A stretch of 64,000 bases of DNA, taken from assembly GCA_030949985.1 (NCBI GenBank), contig JAUZRX010000021.1:124001-188000 (forward strand), read 5' to 3'. The DNA is from Acidobacteriota bacterium (lineage in GTDB: Bacteria > Acidobacteriota > Polarisedimenticolia > J045). The position numbers were made by a program, and so were the translations under genes. The notes beneath the pieces are model-generated. The model worked only from the letters and a program-made list of their open reading frames with translations. It was not told the origin of the DNA and did no database searches. Positions 44,110 to 56,895 of the stretch are shown in pieces; positions within the stretch are counted from its first letter, which is position 1, and the number at the start of each line of letters is the position of its first letter.

Positions 44110-45651
44110 CTAGAGGGGAATGTTGCCGTGCTTCTTCGGCGGAGAGGGATCGACCTTCGTCTCCAAGCGCCTCAGGGCCTGGATCAGGCGCAACCGTGTG
44201 TCCGCCGGTTCGATCACCGCGTCCACGTAGCCCCGCTGCGCTGCAATGTAGGGGTTGGCGAAGGCCTTGCGGTACTCGTCCGCCCGCTGCTTTTTGAACG
44301 TCTCGGCGTCGTCCGCCTCACGCAGACCCTTACGGTAGAGAATCTCCACCGCTCCTTCCGCGCCCATCACGGCGATTTCGGCCGTGGGCCAGGCGAGGTT
44401 GAGATCGGTGCGCAAATGCTTGCTGGCCATCACGCAATAGGCGCCGCCGTAGGCCTTGCGGGTGATCACCGTCAACTTGGGGACGGTGGCCTCGGCAAAG
44501 GCATAGAGCAGCTTGGCCCCGTGGACGATGATGCCGCCGTGCTCTTGAGCCACACCGGGCAGGAACCCCGGGACGTCCTCGAAGACAATCAGCGGAATAT
44601 TGAAGGCGTCGCAGAAGCGCACGAACCGCGCCCCCTTCTTCGAGGCGTCGATATCGAGCACACCGGCGAGGGCCGCCGGCTGGTTGGCCACGATGCCGAC
44701 GCTGCGACCGTCGAGGCGGGCGAAACCGATGACGATGTTGCGCGCGTAGTTCTCGTGGACTTCGAAAAAGTCGCCTTCGTCCGCGATGGCCGTGATCACC
44801 TGCTTGATATCGTACGGCTTGTTGGGATTGTCGGGTACCAGGCCGTTGAGCGATTCCTCCCGGCGGTCCGCCGGATCCTCGCTGGCCACACGCGGCGGAT
44901 CCTCGTGGTTGTTCTGGGGCAGGAAGGAAAGTAAGCGTCGAATCAGCCCGAGGGCGTGTGGATCATCGTTGGCCGCGAAGTGCGAGACGCCGCTCTGGGA
45001 AGAATGGGTCAGCGCCCCACCGAGTTCCTCCTTGGTCACCTCCTCATGGGTCACGGCCCGGATCACGTCGGGACCGGTGATGAACATGTAGGAACTGTCC
45101 TTGACCATCACCGTGAAATCGGTAATCGCCGGAGAATAGACGGCACCCCCGGCGCAAGGCCCCATGATCGCGGAAATCTGGGGAATCACGCCCGAAACCA
45201 GGGTATTGCGCAGGAAGATGTCGGCATAGCCCGCCAGCGAGGCCGCTCCTTCCTGGATCCTGGCCCCGCCGGAGTCGTTCAAACCGATCATCGGGCAGCC
45301 CATCTTGAGGGCCATGTCCATCACCTTGCAGATTTTCTGGGCGTAGGTCTCCGAGAGGCTCCCTCCGAAGACCGTGAAGTCCTGTGAGAAGAGAGCCACG
45401 GGACGGCCTTCGATGCGGGCGAAGCCCGTCACGACGCCGTCACCCGGGATGCGCTGCTTCTCCATCCCGAAATCGGTACAGCGATGCACCACCATGGCGT
45501 CGGTTTCTTCGAAAGAACCGGGATCGACGAGAATCTCGATTCTCTCTCGAGCCGTCAGCTTACCGGCGTCGTGCTGCTTTTCGATTCTCGCGCTACCACC
45601 ACCTTGACGTGCGGCTGCCAGTCGCTCACGCAGCTCTTCAATCCTGTCCAC
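44110..45651 (-). CDS. acyl-CoA (propionyl/methylmalonyl-CoA type) carboxyltransferase
   Basis: Transfers the carboxyl group from biotin to acyl-CoA. The 513-residue crotonase-fold protein matches PccB/Mmd[85 protein letters not shown] and [13 protein letters not shown]. The propionyl-CoA type is inferred; acetyl-CoA is not excluded. The GTG start immediately follows the stop of a 76-residue gene. With a single carrier and carboxylase downstream, a complete biotin-dependent enzyme is encoded. It could serve propionate assimilation, branched-chain catabolism or fatty-acid supply. Confidence 0.94.
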   Translation of the reverse strand: MDRIEELRERLAAARQGGGSARIEKQHDAGKLTARERIEILVDPGSFEETDAMVVHRCTDFGMEKQRIPGDGVVTGFARIEGRPVALFSQDFTVFGGSLSETYAQKICKVMDMALKMGCPMIGLNDSGGARIQEGAASLAGYADIFLRNTLVSGVIPQISAIMGPCAGGAVYSPAITDFTVMVKDSSYMFITGPDVIRAVTHEEVTKEELGGALTHSSQSGVSHFAANDDPHALGLIRRLLSFLPQNNHEDPPRVASEDPADRREESLNGLVPDNPNKPYDIKQVITAIADEGDFFEVHENYARNIVIGFARLDGRSVGIVANQPAALAGVLDIDASKKGARFVRFCDAFNIPLIVFEDVPGFLPGVAQEHGGIIVHGAKLLYAFAEATVPKLTVITRKAYGGAYCVMASKHLRTDLNLAWPTAEIAVMGAEGAVEILYRKGLREADDAETFKKQRADEYRKAFANPYIAAQRGYVDAVIEPADTRLRLIQALRRLETKVDPSPPKKHGNIPL

Positions 45652-45882
45652 TCACCCGTCCTCCGGGGCCGTTGAAGGCGCCATCCACACCTCCGGCCCG
45701 CCATCGACGATCAACCCTTCCCGCTCCATCTCCCGCAGCACTCCCGCAACGCGGGCTCGGAGTTGCCGCTTGGCGGCTTCCACGCCGACCTGCCCGGCCA
45801 CGGCCCTCAGCAGCACGCCCCGGGGTACGGGCGCGCCTCCGGCCAGGCACTCGAGCACGATGGCGCGGATTTGGTCCTTCAT
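45652..45882 (-). CDS. small winged-helix-like protein of unknown function
   Basis: A 76-residue basic protein: MKDQIRAIVLECLAGG, then AAKRQLRARVAGVLREMEREGLIVDGG, consistent with a short winged helix. Its TGA abuts the GTG of the carboxyltransferase gene, so translation is coupled, which supports it being real. It lies between the transaldolase-like gene and the carboxylase operon on the same strand. Family not recognised; a DNA-binding role is suggested by shape only. Confidence 0.55.
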   Translation of the reverse strand: MKDQIRAIVLECLAGGAPVPRGVLLRAVAGQVGVEAAKRQLRARVAGVLREMEREGLIVDGGPEVWMAPSTAPEDG

Positions 45883-45903
45883 CGCGCTGATCCGCCGCCG
45901 CGA

Positions 45904-46551
45904 TCAGTTCCCAGGTACCTTCTTCCAATCTTCGAGAAAACGCTCGAGACCCAAATCCGTCAACGGATGTTGGACGAGCTGGGCGATGACCTTGAAAGGA
46001 ATCGTGGCCACATCGGCACCGATCAGGCCGGCTTGCACCACGTGCATCGGGTGACGCACGCTGGCGACCAGAATCTCGGTGTCGAAACCATAGTTGTCGT
46101 AGATCCTGCGGATCTGCTCGATCAGTTCCATCCCGTCGGTGGAGATATCGTCGAGCCGTCCCACGAAAGGGGAGATGTAGGTCGCCCCCGCCTTGGCCGC
46201 CATCAGCGCCTGCAGCGGGTGGAAGCAGAGCGTCACGTTGGTTCGGATGCCCTGGCTCGAACACCAGCGCACCGCCTTGAGACCCTCGCGGATGATGGGA
46301 ATCTTGACCACGATGTTTTCGTGGATCCCGCTCAGTTCCGTCGCCTCGCGCTTCATCCCTTCGAGGTCGGTGGAAGTCACCTCCGCGCTGACCGGGCCGT
46401 CGACCACTTCGAGGATTTCCTCCAGAACTTCCCGGAAGGGCCGCCCGGTCTTCGCCACCAGGGAGGGGTTGGTCGTCACACCGTCGAGGACACCCAGGTC
46501 GAGCGCCTCACGGATTTCTCCGATATCCGCCGTATCGATAAAGAACTTCAT
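45904..46551 (-). CDS. transaldolase / fructose-6-phosphate aldolase-like protein
   Basis: A 215-residue (beta/alpha)8 aldolase of the small transaldolase group (TalC/Fsa). [28 protein letters not shown], the Schiff-base Lys83 in NIVVKIPI, and SPFVGRLDD are present. Members either transfer dihydroxyacetone units in the pentose phosphate pathway or cleave fructose 6-phosphate; many bacterial proteins of this length are transaldolases. The ATG at 46549-46551 has GAGG eight bases upstream and gives the family N-terminus. It follows gyrA by about 30 bases. Confidence 0.92.
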   Translation of the reverse strand: MKFFIDTADIGEIREALDLGVLDGVTTNPSLVAKTGRPFREVLEEILEVVDGPVSAEVTSTDLEGMKREATELSGIHENIVVKIPIIREGLKAVRWCSSQGIRTNVTLCFHPLQALMAAKAGATYISPFVGRLDDISTDGMELIEQIRRIYDNYGFDTEILVASVRHPMHVVQAGLIGADVATIPFKVIAQLVQHPLTDLGLERFLEDWKKVPGN

Positions 46552-46580
46552 CGCAGCCACCTCACCGGGCCGATCGCGCC

Positions 46581-49052
46581 CTATTCCTTTTCGTCTTCCA
46601 CGTCAGCGACCTGGCTGGCGCGGGTGAAGGCGACAACGCTGTCCCCTTCCTTGAGTCGGATGATTCTCACACCCTGGGTCGATCGACCCAGCCTGCTGAT
46701 CTTGCTGTGCCCATCCTGCTCGACGGGCGTACGGATCACCTGCCCGAGTCGCGTGGCGACGATGATTTCGTCGTCGTTCCGGACCGGAATCGCCGATACG
46801 ACGGTGCCGGTCTTTTCCGAGACCTTGAGGTTGATCAGTCCCATGCCCCCGCGCCCCTGGGAACGGTACTCGGTCTCCGCAGTGCGTTTGCCATAGCCCT
46901 TTTCGGTCACGGTCAACAGGTCCTCTCCGCCCTTGAGGACGGACGCCTGCACGACCTCGTCTCCCTCCCTGAGCGTGATCCCGCGGACGCCCCGGGCCGT
47001 CCGGCCCATCGACCGCACTTCCTTCGCGGGGAAGCGAATCGCCATCCCCTTCCGCGTGGCGATGAGGAGATGGTCGTCTTCGCCGACCAGCCTCACCGAA
47101 ATCAGACTGTCACCCTCGACCAGCGAGAGCGCGATGATGCCTCCCGCCCGGATGTTGGCATAGGCTTCGAGAGGTGTGCGCTTGACCATGCCGCGCCGGG
47201 TGACCGTGACGACGAACAGCCCCGGCTGCTTGAAGTCTCTCAGGGCGAGAAGCCCCTGGATCTTCTCGTCGGGGGCCAGGCCGAGCTGGTTGACGATCGG
47301 CTTGCCGCGTGACGCCCGACCGGCCTCCGGCAGCCGGTAGACCGGCAACGAATGGACCTTGCCGGCGGAAGTGAACCAGAGGCTGGTGTCGTGAGTCGAG
47401 ACGATCCTCACCCGGGAGAGGAAATCCTCGTCACGGACTTCCATCAAGCGGATGCCCTTCCCTCCCCGGCCTTGGGTGCGGTACTCGGCCAACGCCGTCC
47501 GCTTGACATAACCACGGTGAGAGAGGGTGACGACCATGTCCTCTTCGGTGATCATGTCGAGGGTTCTGATTTCTCCCTCGTCTTCGACGATTTCCGTCCT
47601 TCGCTCGTCGCCAAAACGGCGGCGTACTTCTTCCAGCTCCTCGAGGACGATCTCGTCGACCATGCTCGTCGAGGCGAGAATCTGCCGGTAGTGCTCGATT
47701 TTGGCCAGCAACTCGGCAAGTTCCTCGAGCAACTTGTCCCGCTCGAGCTGGGTCAGCCGCTGCAAGCGCATGTCGAGAATCGCCTGGGCCTGGATCGCGG
47801 TGAACTCGAAGCGGTCGATCAAGCCCTGCTTGGCCTCGGCTGGTGTCTTCGAGGCGCGGATCAGGGCGATAACGGCGTCGAGGTGATCGAGAGCCTTTTT
47901 CAGGCCTTCGAGAATATGGGCCCGGGCCTCGGCCTGCTCGAGCAGGTACTGGGTCCGCCGCACCACCACCTCACGACGGTGCGTGAGGTAGAAACTGAGC
48001 ATGCTCTTGAGATCGAGCACCCGCGGTCGACCGGCGACGATGGCGAGAAAAATCGCCCCGAAGGTGGTTTGCAGGCGGGTATGTTTGTAGAGCAGGTTCT
48101 CGACCACCTTCGGAACCGCATCTTTACGCAGTTCGAGCACGACCCGAATGCCATGGCGATCGGACTCGTCGCGGATATCCGCGATCCCCTCGATTCGCTT
48201 GTCGCGAACGAGACCCGCAATCTCCTCGATCAACTGGACCTTGTTGACCTGGTAAGGAATCTCCTCGATCACCAGCCGATCCCGGCCCTTCTTGGCTTCC
48301 TCGTATTCCACCCGACCGCGCACGATGATCTTGCCGCGTCCCGTGTGGTAGGCCTGGTGAATCCCGGAACGACCGTAAATGACGCCGGAGGTGGGAAAAT
48401 CGGGACCTTTCACGTACTGCAACAGGTCGGCCACGCTGCAACCAGGGTTCTGGATCAGGTGCCGCGCGGCATCGATCAGTTCTCGCAGGTTGTGCGGTGG
48501 GATGCGGGTCGCCATGCCGACGGCGATTCCGTCGGCCCCGTTGGCCAGAAGGTTGGGAAAGCCGCAGGGCAGAACCAGCGGTTCGTCTTCCGTGTTGTCG
48601 TAGTTCGGTCCGAAATCGACGGTGCGCTTGTCGATGTCACGCAGCATTTCCCCGGCCAGCGGAGCCATGCGGATTTCGGTATATCGCATGGCCGCCGCCG
48701 GGTCGCCGTCGATAGATCCGAAGTTTCCCTGACCGTCGACCAGCGGATAGCGCAGGGAAAAATCCTGCGCCATGCGAACAATCGTGTCGTAGACGGCCTG
48801 ATCGCCGTGGGGATGGAATTTTCCAATCACCTCTCCGACGGTCTTGGCGCTCTTGCGATAACTTCGTCCGGCAACATTGCCGGACTGGTACATCGCATAG
48901 AGCACCCGCCGATGCACGGGTTTGAGACCGTCGCGCACGTCGGGAAGGGCGCGGCCGATGATCACGGACATCGCGTAGTCGAGATACGAGTGGCGCATCT
49001 CGTCTTCGATGCTGATCGGTGTTTGTCGGATCGCCTGGTTCTCGTCGGTCAT
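46581..49052 (-). CDS. gyrA: DNA gyrase subunit A
   Basis: Breakage-reunion subunit of gyrase, 823 residues. The catalytic Tyr is Tyr124 (AAAMRYTE). The quinolone region reads [18 protein letters not shown]: the position equivalent to E. coli Ser83 is Gln85, while the Asp87 equivalent is kept (Asp89). The C-terminal beta-pinwheel has the GyrA-box core QGRGGKGI near 530 and a second QGRGGMGL near 740, which supports gyrase rather than topoisomerase IV. It follows gyrB by 22 bases. Confidence 0.96.
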   Translation of the reverse strand: MTDENQAIRQTPISIEDEMRHSYLDYAMSVIIGRALPDVRDGLKPVHRRVLYAMYQSGNVAGRSYRKSAKTVGEVIGKFHPHGDQAVYDTIVRMAQDFSLRYPLVDGQGNFGSIDGDPAAAMRYTEIRMAPLAGEMLRDIDKRTVDFGPNYDNTEDEPLVLPCGFPNLLANGADGIAVGMATRIPPHNLRELIDAARHLIQNPGCSVADLLQYVKGPDFPTSGVIYGRSGIHQAYHTGRGKIIVRGRVEYEEAKKGRDRLVIEEIPYQVNKVQLIEEIAGLVRDKRIEGIADIRDESDRHGIRVVLELRKDAVPKVVENLLYKHTRLQTTFGAIFLAIVAGRPRVLDLKSMLSFYLTHRREVVVRRTQYLLEQAEARAHILEGLKKALDHLDAVIALIRASKTPAEAKQGLIDRFEFTAIQAQAILDMRLQRLTQLERDKLLEELAELLAKIEHYRQILASTSMVDEIVLEELEEVRRRFGDERRTEIVEDEGEIRTLDMITEEDMVVTLSHRGYVKRTALAEYRTQGRGGKGIRLMEVRDEDFLSRVRIVSTHDTSLWFTSAGKVHSLPVYRLPEAGRASRGKPIVNQLGLAPDEKIQGLLALRDFKQPGLFVVTVTRRGMVKRTPLEAYANIRAGGIIALSLVEGDSLISVRLVGEDDHLLIATRKGMAIRFPAKEVRSMGRTARGVRGITLREGDEVVQASVLKGGEDLLTVTEKGYGKRTAETEYRSQGRGGMGLINLKVSEKTGTVVSAIPVRNDDEIIVATRLGQVIRTPVEQDGHSKISRLGRSTQGVRIIRLKEGDSVVAFTRASQVADVEDEKE

Positions 49053-49074
49053 GGCGCTCGCTTTTCCCCTGCTT

Positions 49075-52606
<3,532 letters not shown>

Positions 52607-52817
52607 CGGTCTAGACCAGCGTCGCGTACGGGGCATCGAAGCAGCCCGCCGCGGTCGCTCGGCGGCCGGCGGCCCGCGCGGAAGGCCTCACGACCGCGTC
52701 ATGACCGGGAATCTCCCCGGCGGGCGCGGATTCCCCACGGGGAGTCGGACGGCCCGAAGTTCCCGGCGGGAATGGAGACGAGGCACTTCGGTCGAAGGAC
52801 TCGTGCATGATCCGGGT

Positions 52818-53933
52818 TCAAGACAGGGCCATCGGCATGACCACGTAGAGATCTTCCCGGTGATCCTCTTCGTCGCGGACAGGCCGGAAGAGGCTCTGCC
52901 CCATGGGCTGCCCGAGGGAGATCTCGATCTTCTCCGATCCGCAGACCGCCAGGAAATCGAGCAGGTACTGGGCATTGAAGCCAATCGAAAAGTCATCGCC
53001 GCTATAGGCCACCTCGAGCTGTTCCTGGGCCTCACCAAGCTGTTGATGGGACGAGGACACCTCGAGCTGGTTCTCCCGCAGATCGAGCCGCACCAGGTGG
53101 CTGTGCTCCTGGGACAGGACCGCCACGCGTTCGATGGCACTCTTGATCGCCGAAGTCGAAACGACCACGACCCGGTCATTGGAGGTGGGAAGAACCTTGT
53201 TGTAGTCGGGGAACTTCTGCTCCTGGAGGCTGGTACTCAGCTCCCGTTCGCCCATCCTGGCGAACAGGCTCGCGCCCTCGTGCCAGATGAACACGTCCCC
53301 TTCGTGATCCGCCGCCAGTTTATGCAGCTCGGCAACCGCCTTCCGGGGCACCACCAGCCGGTGATCGCCGCTCTCCGTCTGCTGGATGCTGCGCCGGGAC
53401 AGGGCCATCCGGTTGCCATCGGTGCCGACGATGGTGAGTTGCCCTTCGACCAGCTCCCACAGAGCGCCACCGATGTAGTAGCGGGGATCGTCGGCGGTGA
53501 TGGCAAAGAGCACGCGCTTGATCATCTCCGCCAGGGGCGCGGCATCGATCTGCGCGGTCGGCTGGCCTTCCTTCTCGCGCAGAGCCGGGAAGAGTTCGGC
53601 GTCCTGCGTCGCCAGGCGGTAGTGGATCCGCTCGCAGGTCAGGTGGAGCGATCCACCGTCGAGGCGGAACCCGACGTTTCCCTGGGGCAGACGCCGGATG
53701 ATGTCGTGGAGCCGCCGGGCGTGGACGGTCGCCAGCCCGGGCGCCTCGACGGTGGCGGGAACCGAGGAGCGGAAACCGATCTCGAGGTCGGTGGCGGTGA
53801 TCAACAACCGACCGTCGTCCCCCGCCCTGAGCAGAATGTTGGAGAGGATGGGGAGGGTCGCCTTTCTCTCGATGATGCCCTGCAGCAAGGAGAGTTCCCT
53901 GAGGAAGGTTGCCTGATCGACGGTGATTCGCAT
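52818..53933 (-). CDS. dnaN: DNA polymerase III sliding clamp (beta subunit)
   Basis: Processivity clamp of the replicase, 371 residues. Three clamp folds: MRITVDQATFLRELSLLQGIIERKATLPILSNILL (domain I), middle domain around LVVPRKAVAELHKLA, and the C-terminal domain ending DHREDLYVVMPMALS (canonical YVLMPMRL). The second of two in-frame ATGs (53931-53933) is chosen because GAGG lies nine bases upstream of it. The 268-base gap to dnaA contains two sequences matching the DnaA-box consensus (54143-54151 and 54170-54178). Confidence 0.96.
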   Translation of the reverse strand: MRITVDQATFLRELSLLQGIIERKATLPILSNILLRAGDDGRLLITATDLEIGFRSSVPATVEAPGLATVHARRLHDIIRRLPQGNVGFRLDGGSLHLTCERIHYRLATQDAELFPALREKEGQPTAQIDAAPLAEMIKRVLFAITADDPRYYIGGALWELVEGQLTIVGTDGNRMALSRRSIQQTESGDHRLVVPRKAVAELHKLAADHEGDVFIWHEGASLFARMGERELSTSLQEQKFPDYNKVLPTSNDRVVVVSTSAIKSAIERVAVLSQEHSHLVRLDLRENQLEVSSSHQQLGEAQEQLEVAYSGDDFSIGFNAQYLLDFLAVCGSEKIEISLGQPMGQSLFRPVRDEEDHREDLYVVMPMALS

Positions 53934-54201
53934 GGTCATGACCTCGGTGGTTGGAACTGGAAGAACAAGGCTATCAGGAAAGAATGATTTCTTTCCAGTC
54001 GTAGCCGTAGGGGCGTGGAAAGCGTGGAAAACGATGCAACTTCAAGTCGTCCTGGGGGTTGCGGAGAGGGTTGTCTGTTGACCCTTTTCAGCACAGGGGT
54101 GGATAGGGTGCGACCGGGGTCGGTCAGGGGGCGGGACAGGGGTTTTGCACAAGGGTTGGGATCCTCGGTTGTGGAAAAAAGCCCGGTAAGCGCTCTTCCG
54201 T

Positions 54202-55539
54202 CTAGCCCAGGCGGGCCTCCAGTTCGGCCAGGGTCCTGTGGATGGCCGGGTCCTCGCTCCGCAGGCGGTCGATCTTGCGGACCGCGTGGATCACGGTGGT
54301 GTGATGCTTGCCGCCGAAGATCTGGCCGATGGCCGGGTAGCTTTCCCGGGCCAGCTTCTTGCCCAGGTACATGGCGATTTGTCTGGGGAAGGCGATGCGG
54401 CGGGCGTTGGTCCGCGATTTGAGATCGGCCACCCGGAGGTTGAAGTGGCGGGCCACCGCGCGGAGGATCTCTTCGAGGGTGACGGGTTCTTCCTCGGGGG
54501 GGGCCATCGAGCGCACGACTTCCCGGGCGAAGGCCAGGTCCGCCGTGCGGCGTTGAATCGAGGCCGAGGCGATGAGGGTGGTCAGGCAACCTTCCAGTTC
54601 GCGGATGTTGCTCTGAACCTGTCCGGCGATGTAGAGCGCCACCTCGGGCTGGAGGCTCCAGCCCTTGGAGGCTGCGATCTTGTTCAGGATGGCGACCTTG
54701 GTCTCCAGGTCCGGAGGCTGGATGTCCGCGATCAGGCCCCACTCGAAACGGCTGCGCAGGCGCTCGGCGAGGCTGGGAATCGAGCGCGGCGGGGCGTCCG
54801 ACGCCAGGACGATCTGCTGACCGGCGTCGTAGAGGGCGTTGAAGGTGTGGAAAAATTCTTCCTGGGTGCTTTCCTTGCCGGCGATGAACTGGATGTCGTC
54901 GACCAGGAGGACGTCCACCGACCTGTAACGGGCCCTGAACTCCGGTGTCTTTTCGAAGCGGATCGCGGTGATCAGCTCGTTGATGAACTGCTCGGATGTG
55001 ACGTAGGAAAGGCGAATACCGGGCTGTTTGCGCAGCCAGCGGTTGCCGATGGCCTGCATCAGGTGAGTCTTGCCCAGTCCCACGCCCCCGTAGATGAACA
55101 GGGGGTTGTAGGCGCCACCGAGCTGGTCGGTGGTGGCCAGGGCCGCGGCGTGGGCGAACTGGTTGCAGGAGCTGACGACGAAGTTTTCGAAGGTGTAGCG
55201 AGGATTGAGCCGCGGAGAGGGGTAAGGCGCGGGCTTGGGGGGACGGTCCGCCCGGTCAGGGGAAGAGGGCTCGTCCCGCGCGACGAAGACAAGTTCGGCG
55301 GATGGAAGCCCGACCTTGGGCAGGGTGGCCCGGATCGTCTCCAGGTATTGACTCTGGAGCCATTCGGCGAACATGGTGTTCGGCACCTGGATCCGGAGCA
55401 GGTCACCTTCCGCGTCGAGCAGGCGGGTGGGACGGAACCATGTGTCGAAGATGGTTGCGCTGACCTGGGGCCTGAGGGCCTCGAGAACTCTCTCCCAGGC
55501 TCCCCCCTGAGCAAGGTCCTGACGCGGGTTGTTTTCCAC
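54202..55539 (-). CDS. dnaA: chromosomal replication initiator DnaA
   Basis: AAA+ initiator. Domain I starts at WERVLEALRPQVSATIFDTWFRP; the linker is Pro-rich; domain III starts at NPRYTFENFVVSSCNQFAHAAA with Walker A GGVGLGKTHL and Walker B VLLVDDIQFIAG; the sensor 2 Arg lies in SRF-like LRSRFEWGL; domain IV has the DnaA-box helix with HHTTVIHAVRKID. The GTG at 55539 gives 445 residues, the usual length; an ATG at 55608 would add 23 residues that do not look like DnaA and would place a DnaA box inside the coding sequence. It diverges from rpmH across a candidate origin. Confidence 0.96.
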   Translation of the reverse strand: MENNPRQDLAQGGAWERVLEALRPQVSATIFDTWFRPTRLLDAEGDLLRIQVPNTMFAEWLQSQYLETIRATLPKVGLPSAELVFVARDEPSSPDRADRPPKPAPYPSPRLNPRYTFENFVVSSCNQFAHAAALATTDQLGGAYNPLFIYGGVGLGKTHLMQAIGNRWLRKQPGIRLSYVTSEQFINELITAIRFEKTPEFRARYRSVDVLLVDDIQFIAGKESTQEEFFHTFNALYDAGQQIVLASDAPPRSIPSLAERLRSRFEWGLIADIQPPDLETKVAILNKIAASKGWSLQPEVALYIAGQVQSNIRELEGCLTTLIASASIQRRTADLAFAREVVRSMAPPEEEPVTLEEILRAVARHFNLRVADLKSRTNARRIAFPRQIAMYLGKKLARESYPAIGQIFGGKHHTTVIHAVRKIDRLRSEDPAIHRTLAELEARLG

Positions 55540-56102
55540 AGCCTCTACCCCCTTGTTTCGTCGTAACTTGACCGGTGTCGCAGCGAATGATACACACAGG
55601 TTTTCCACAGTTGTGGAATCCTGGATCCTTCTTCTAACCCTTTGTTTTTATGGGGTTTAAGGCGAAAAAAGTGCGTTCTGCGCCGCAGACGCCCCACCGC
55701 TTTCCCCTGGCCTGTCGGCCCTGGTCGAGATGTTCGTTCCGGTGGCCCGGGCCCTGTCCGAGCCATTGCCCACCACGGTTGAAAACGGCCCGACCGTAAC
55801 ACCTTCGTCAGGGGATAGACAAGAGGATTTTCCACAGGTTTCCTATCTTCTTGGGGCTCTGGAGCTTGGTCTCACCACTGGGAAGCGGCGGGGGGGCCTC
55901 CAGGACTCGACTTGTAGTCAGAAATGACTTTGCGTCGTGGTTTGACACCCGGCAAGGGTGCCCCTAGGCTATCTCGGTTTCGGAAAGGTCCCGCGGACGT
56001 CGTGGGCTGGTGCGCTGGCGCGCGCCGGCGGCCCGGCGAGGGTGGGGCCACGACAGCGACCGGCGGCGTTGGAGCGTGCCAGCGCGGCCGAGGTGCGAGG
56101 CG
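55540..56102. other. candidate origin of replication between dnaA and rpmH
   Basis: About 560 bases without a gene, between the divergent dnaA and rpmH-rnpA units. Two sequences match the DnaA-box consensus TTWTNCACA exactly: 55601-55609 and 55828-55836. A perfect 7-bp inverted repeat with a 2-base centre lies at 55603-55618. An AT-rich tract follows at about 55630-55672, including a T-rich GTTTTTATGGGGTTTAA region that could be a duplex-unwinding site. Together with the two boxes in the dnaA-dnaN gap this fits oriC, but the box count is low. Confidence 0.5.
55942..55970 (+). promoter_or_regulatory. predicted promoter of rpmH-rnpA-yidD-yidC-jag
   Basis: Consensus -35 TTGACA (55942-55947), 17-base spacer and -10 TAGGCT (55965-55970), about 130 bases before the rpmH ATG. 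This is the best promoter match in the window and is placed as expected for a ribosomal-protein operon. Confidence 0.65.
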
Positions 56103-56624
56103 GTGCGCAATGAAGAGAACTTTCCAGCCCAACAATCGCAAGAGAAAGAAGACTCACGGTTTTCGCGCGCGGATGAAGAGCGTCGGGGGACGGCGCGTTC
56201 TGCGGCGTCGGCGGGCGAAGGGCCGCAAGCGGCTGGCTGTCTGAACGCAGCCGCCTGCCGGACTTTTCCGGCGTCGGTTCGTCTGAAGAAGAGGCGGGAG
56301 TATCTGGAGGTCTATGACCGTGGCGTCAGGGTGGCGGGGAGCCATATCGTGCTCTTCGTCCTGCCCACGGAGCGGGGCGGACCGCGTCTGGGTGTCACAG
56401 CGACCCGCCGCGTGGGCGCCGCGGTTCGTCGCAATCGTGCGCGACGGGTGATACGCGAAGTCTTTCGCCATCACCGCCACCGGCTACCCGCGTGGGACCT
56501 GGTGGTCAACGTGCGGCGATCGGCGCCTTTTCGCTCCTACCGGAGGCTCGAACAGGATTTCTTGAACCTGGTCGGCCGCGCCGAGAAGAGACTCTCGTAC
56601 GTTCGGACAGGAGAATCCCCGTGA
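56103..56624 (+). CDS. rnpA: RNase P protein component, probably overlapping all of rpmH
   Basis: Protein subunit of RNase P, which matures tRNA 5' ends. The conserved part is [47 protein letters not shown] (RNR motif) and [13 protein letters not shown]. There is no ATG, GTG or TTG in this frame between the rpmH ATG and that core, only CTG codons. The first upstream start is the GTG at 56103, seven bases before the rpmH ATG and nine bases after a GAGG. That gives 173 residues with an N-terminal extension of about 60 residues and a fully nested rpmH, as reported for Thermus. A CTG start at 56241 or 56283 is the alternative. The stop overlaps the yidD start (GTGA). Confidence 0.75.
   Translation: MRNEENFPAQQSQEKEDSRFSRADEERRGTARSAASAGEGPQAAGCLNAAACRTFPASVRLKKRREYLEVYDRGVRVAGSHIVLFVLPTERGGPRLGVTATRRVGAAVRRNRARRVIREVFRHHRHRLPAWDLVVNVRRSAPFRSYRRLEQDFLNLVGRAEKRLSYVRTGESP
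56110..56244 (+). CDS. rpmH: 50S ribosomal protein L34
   Basis: A 44-residue, very basic protein with the complete L34 signature ([22 protein letters not shown], then [13 protein letters not shown]). It begins at the ATG 56110 with GAGG nine bases upstream. The open rnpA frame runs through the whole gene in a different register, and a GTG of that frame lies 4 bases before this ATG. Confidence 0.97.
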   Translation: MKRTFQPNNRKRKKTHGFRARMKSVGGRRVLRRRRAKGRKRLAV

Positions 56625-56893
56625 GGCTGCCGCGCCGCCTGGCCACCGGAGTCATCCGTGCCTACCAGCGCTTCGTCTCGCCCCTGCTGGGATCTCACTG
56701 CCGCTTTCTTCCCTCGTGCTCCGAGTACGCCGTGATGGCGATCGATGAGTGGGGAGTGTTGAAGGGGGGCGCGCTGGCCGCATGGCGCATCGCCAGGTGC
56801 CATCCCTTGACCGCAGGGGGGCTCGACCTGCCCCCCCGCCGGATGACATCGAAGGCGGCGAATCGGCCGGCTTCCGGAAGGTATTCGGGCTGA
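56621..56893 (+). CDS. yidD: membrane protein insertion efficiency factor YidD
   Basis: A 90-residue amphipathic membrane-associated protein that assists YidC. The family hallmark is complete: IRAYQRFVSPLLG, CRFLPSCSEYAVMAIDEWG and AAWRIARCHPLTAGGLDLPP. The GTG at 56621 overlaps the rnpA stop (GTGA) and has AGGAG before it. It sits in the conserved rpmH-rnpA-yidD-yidC order. Confidence 0.95.
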   Translation: MRLPRRLATGVIRAYQRFVSPLLGSHCRFLPSCSEYAVMAIDEWGVLKGGALAAWRIARCHPLTAGGLDLPPRRMTSKAANRPASGRYSG

Positions 56894-56895
56894 AA

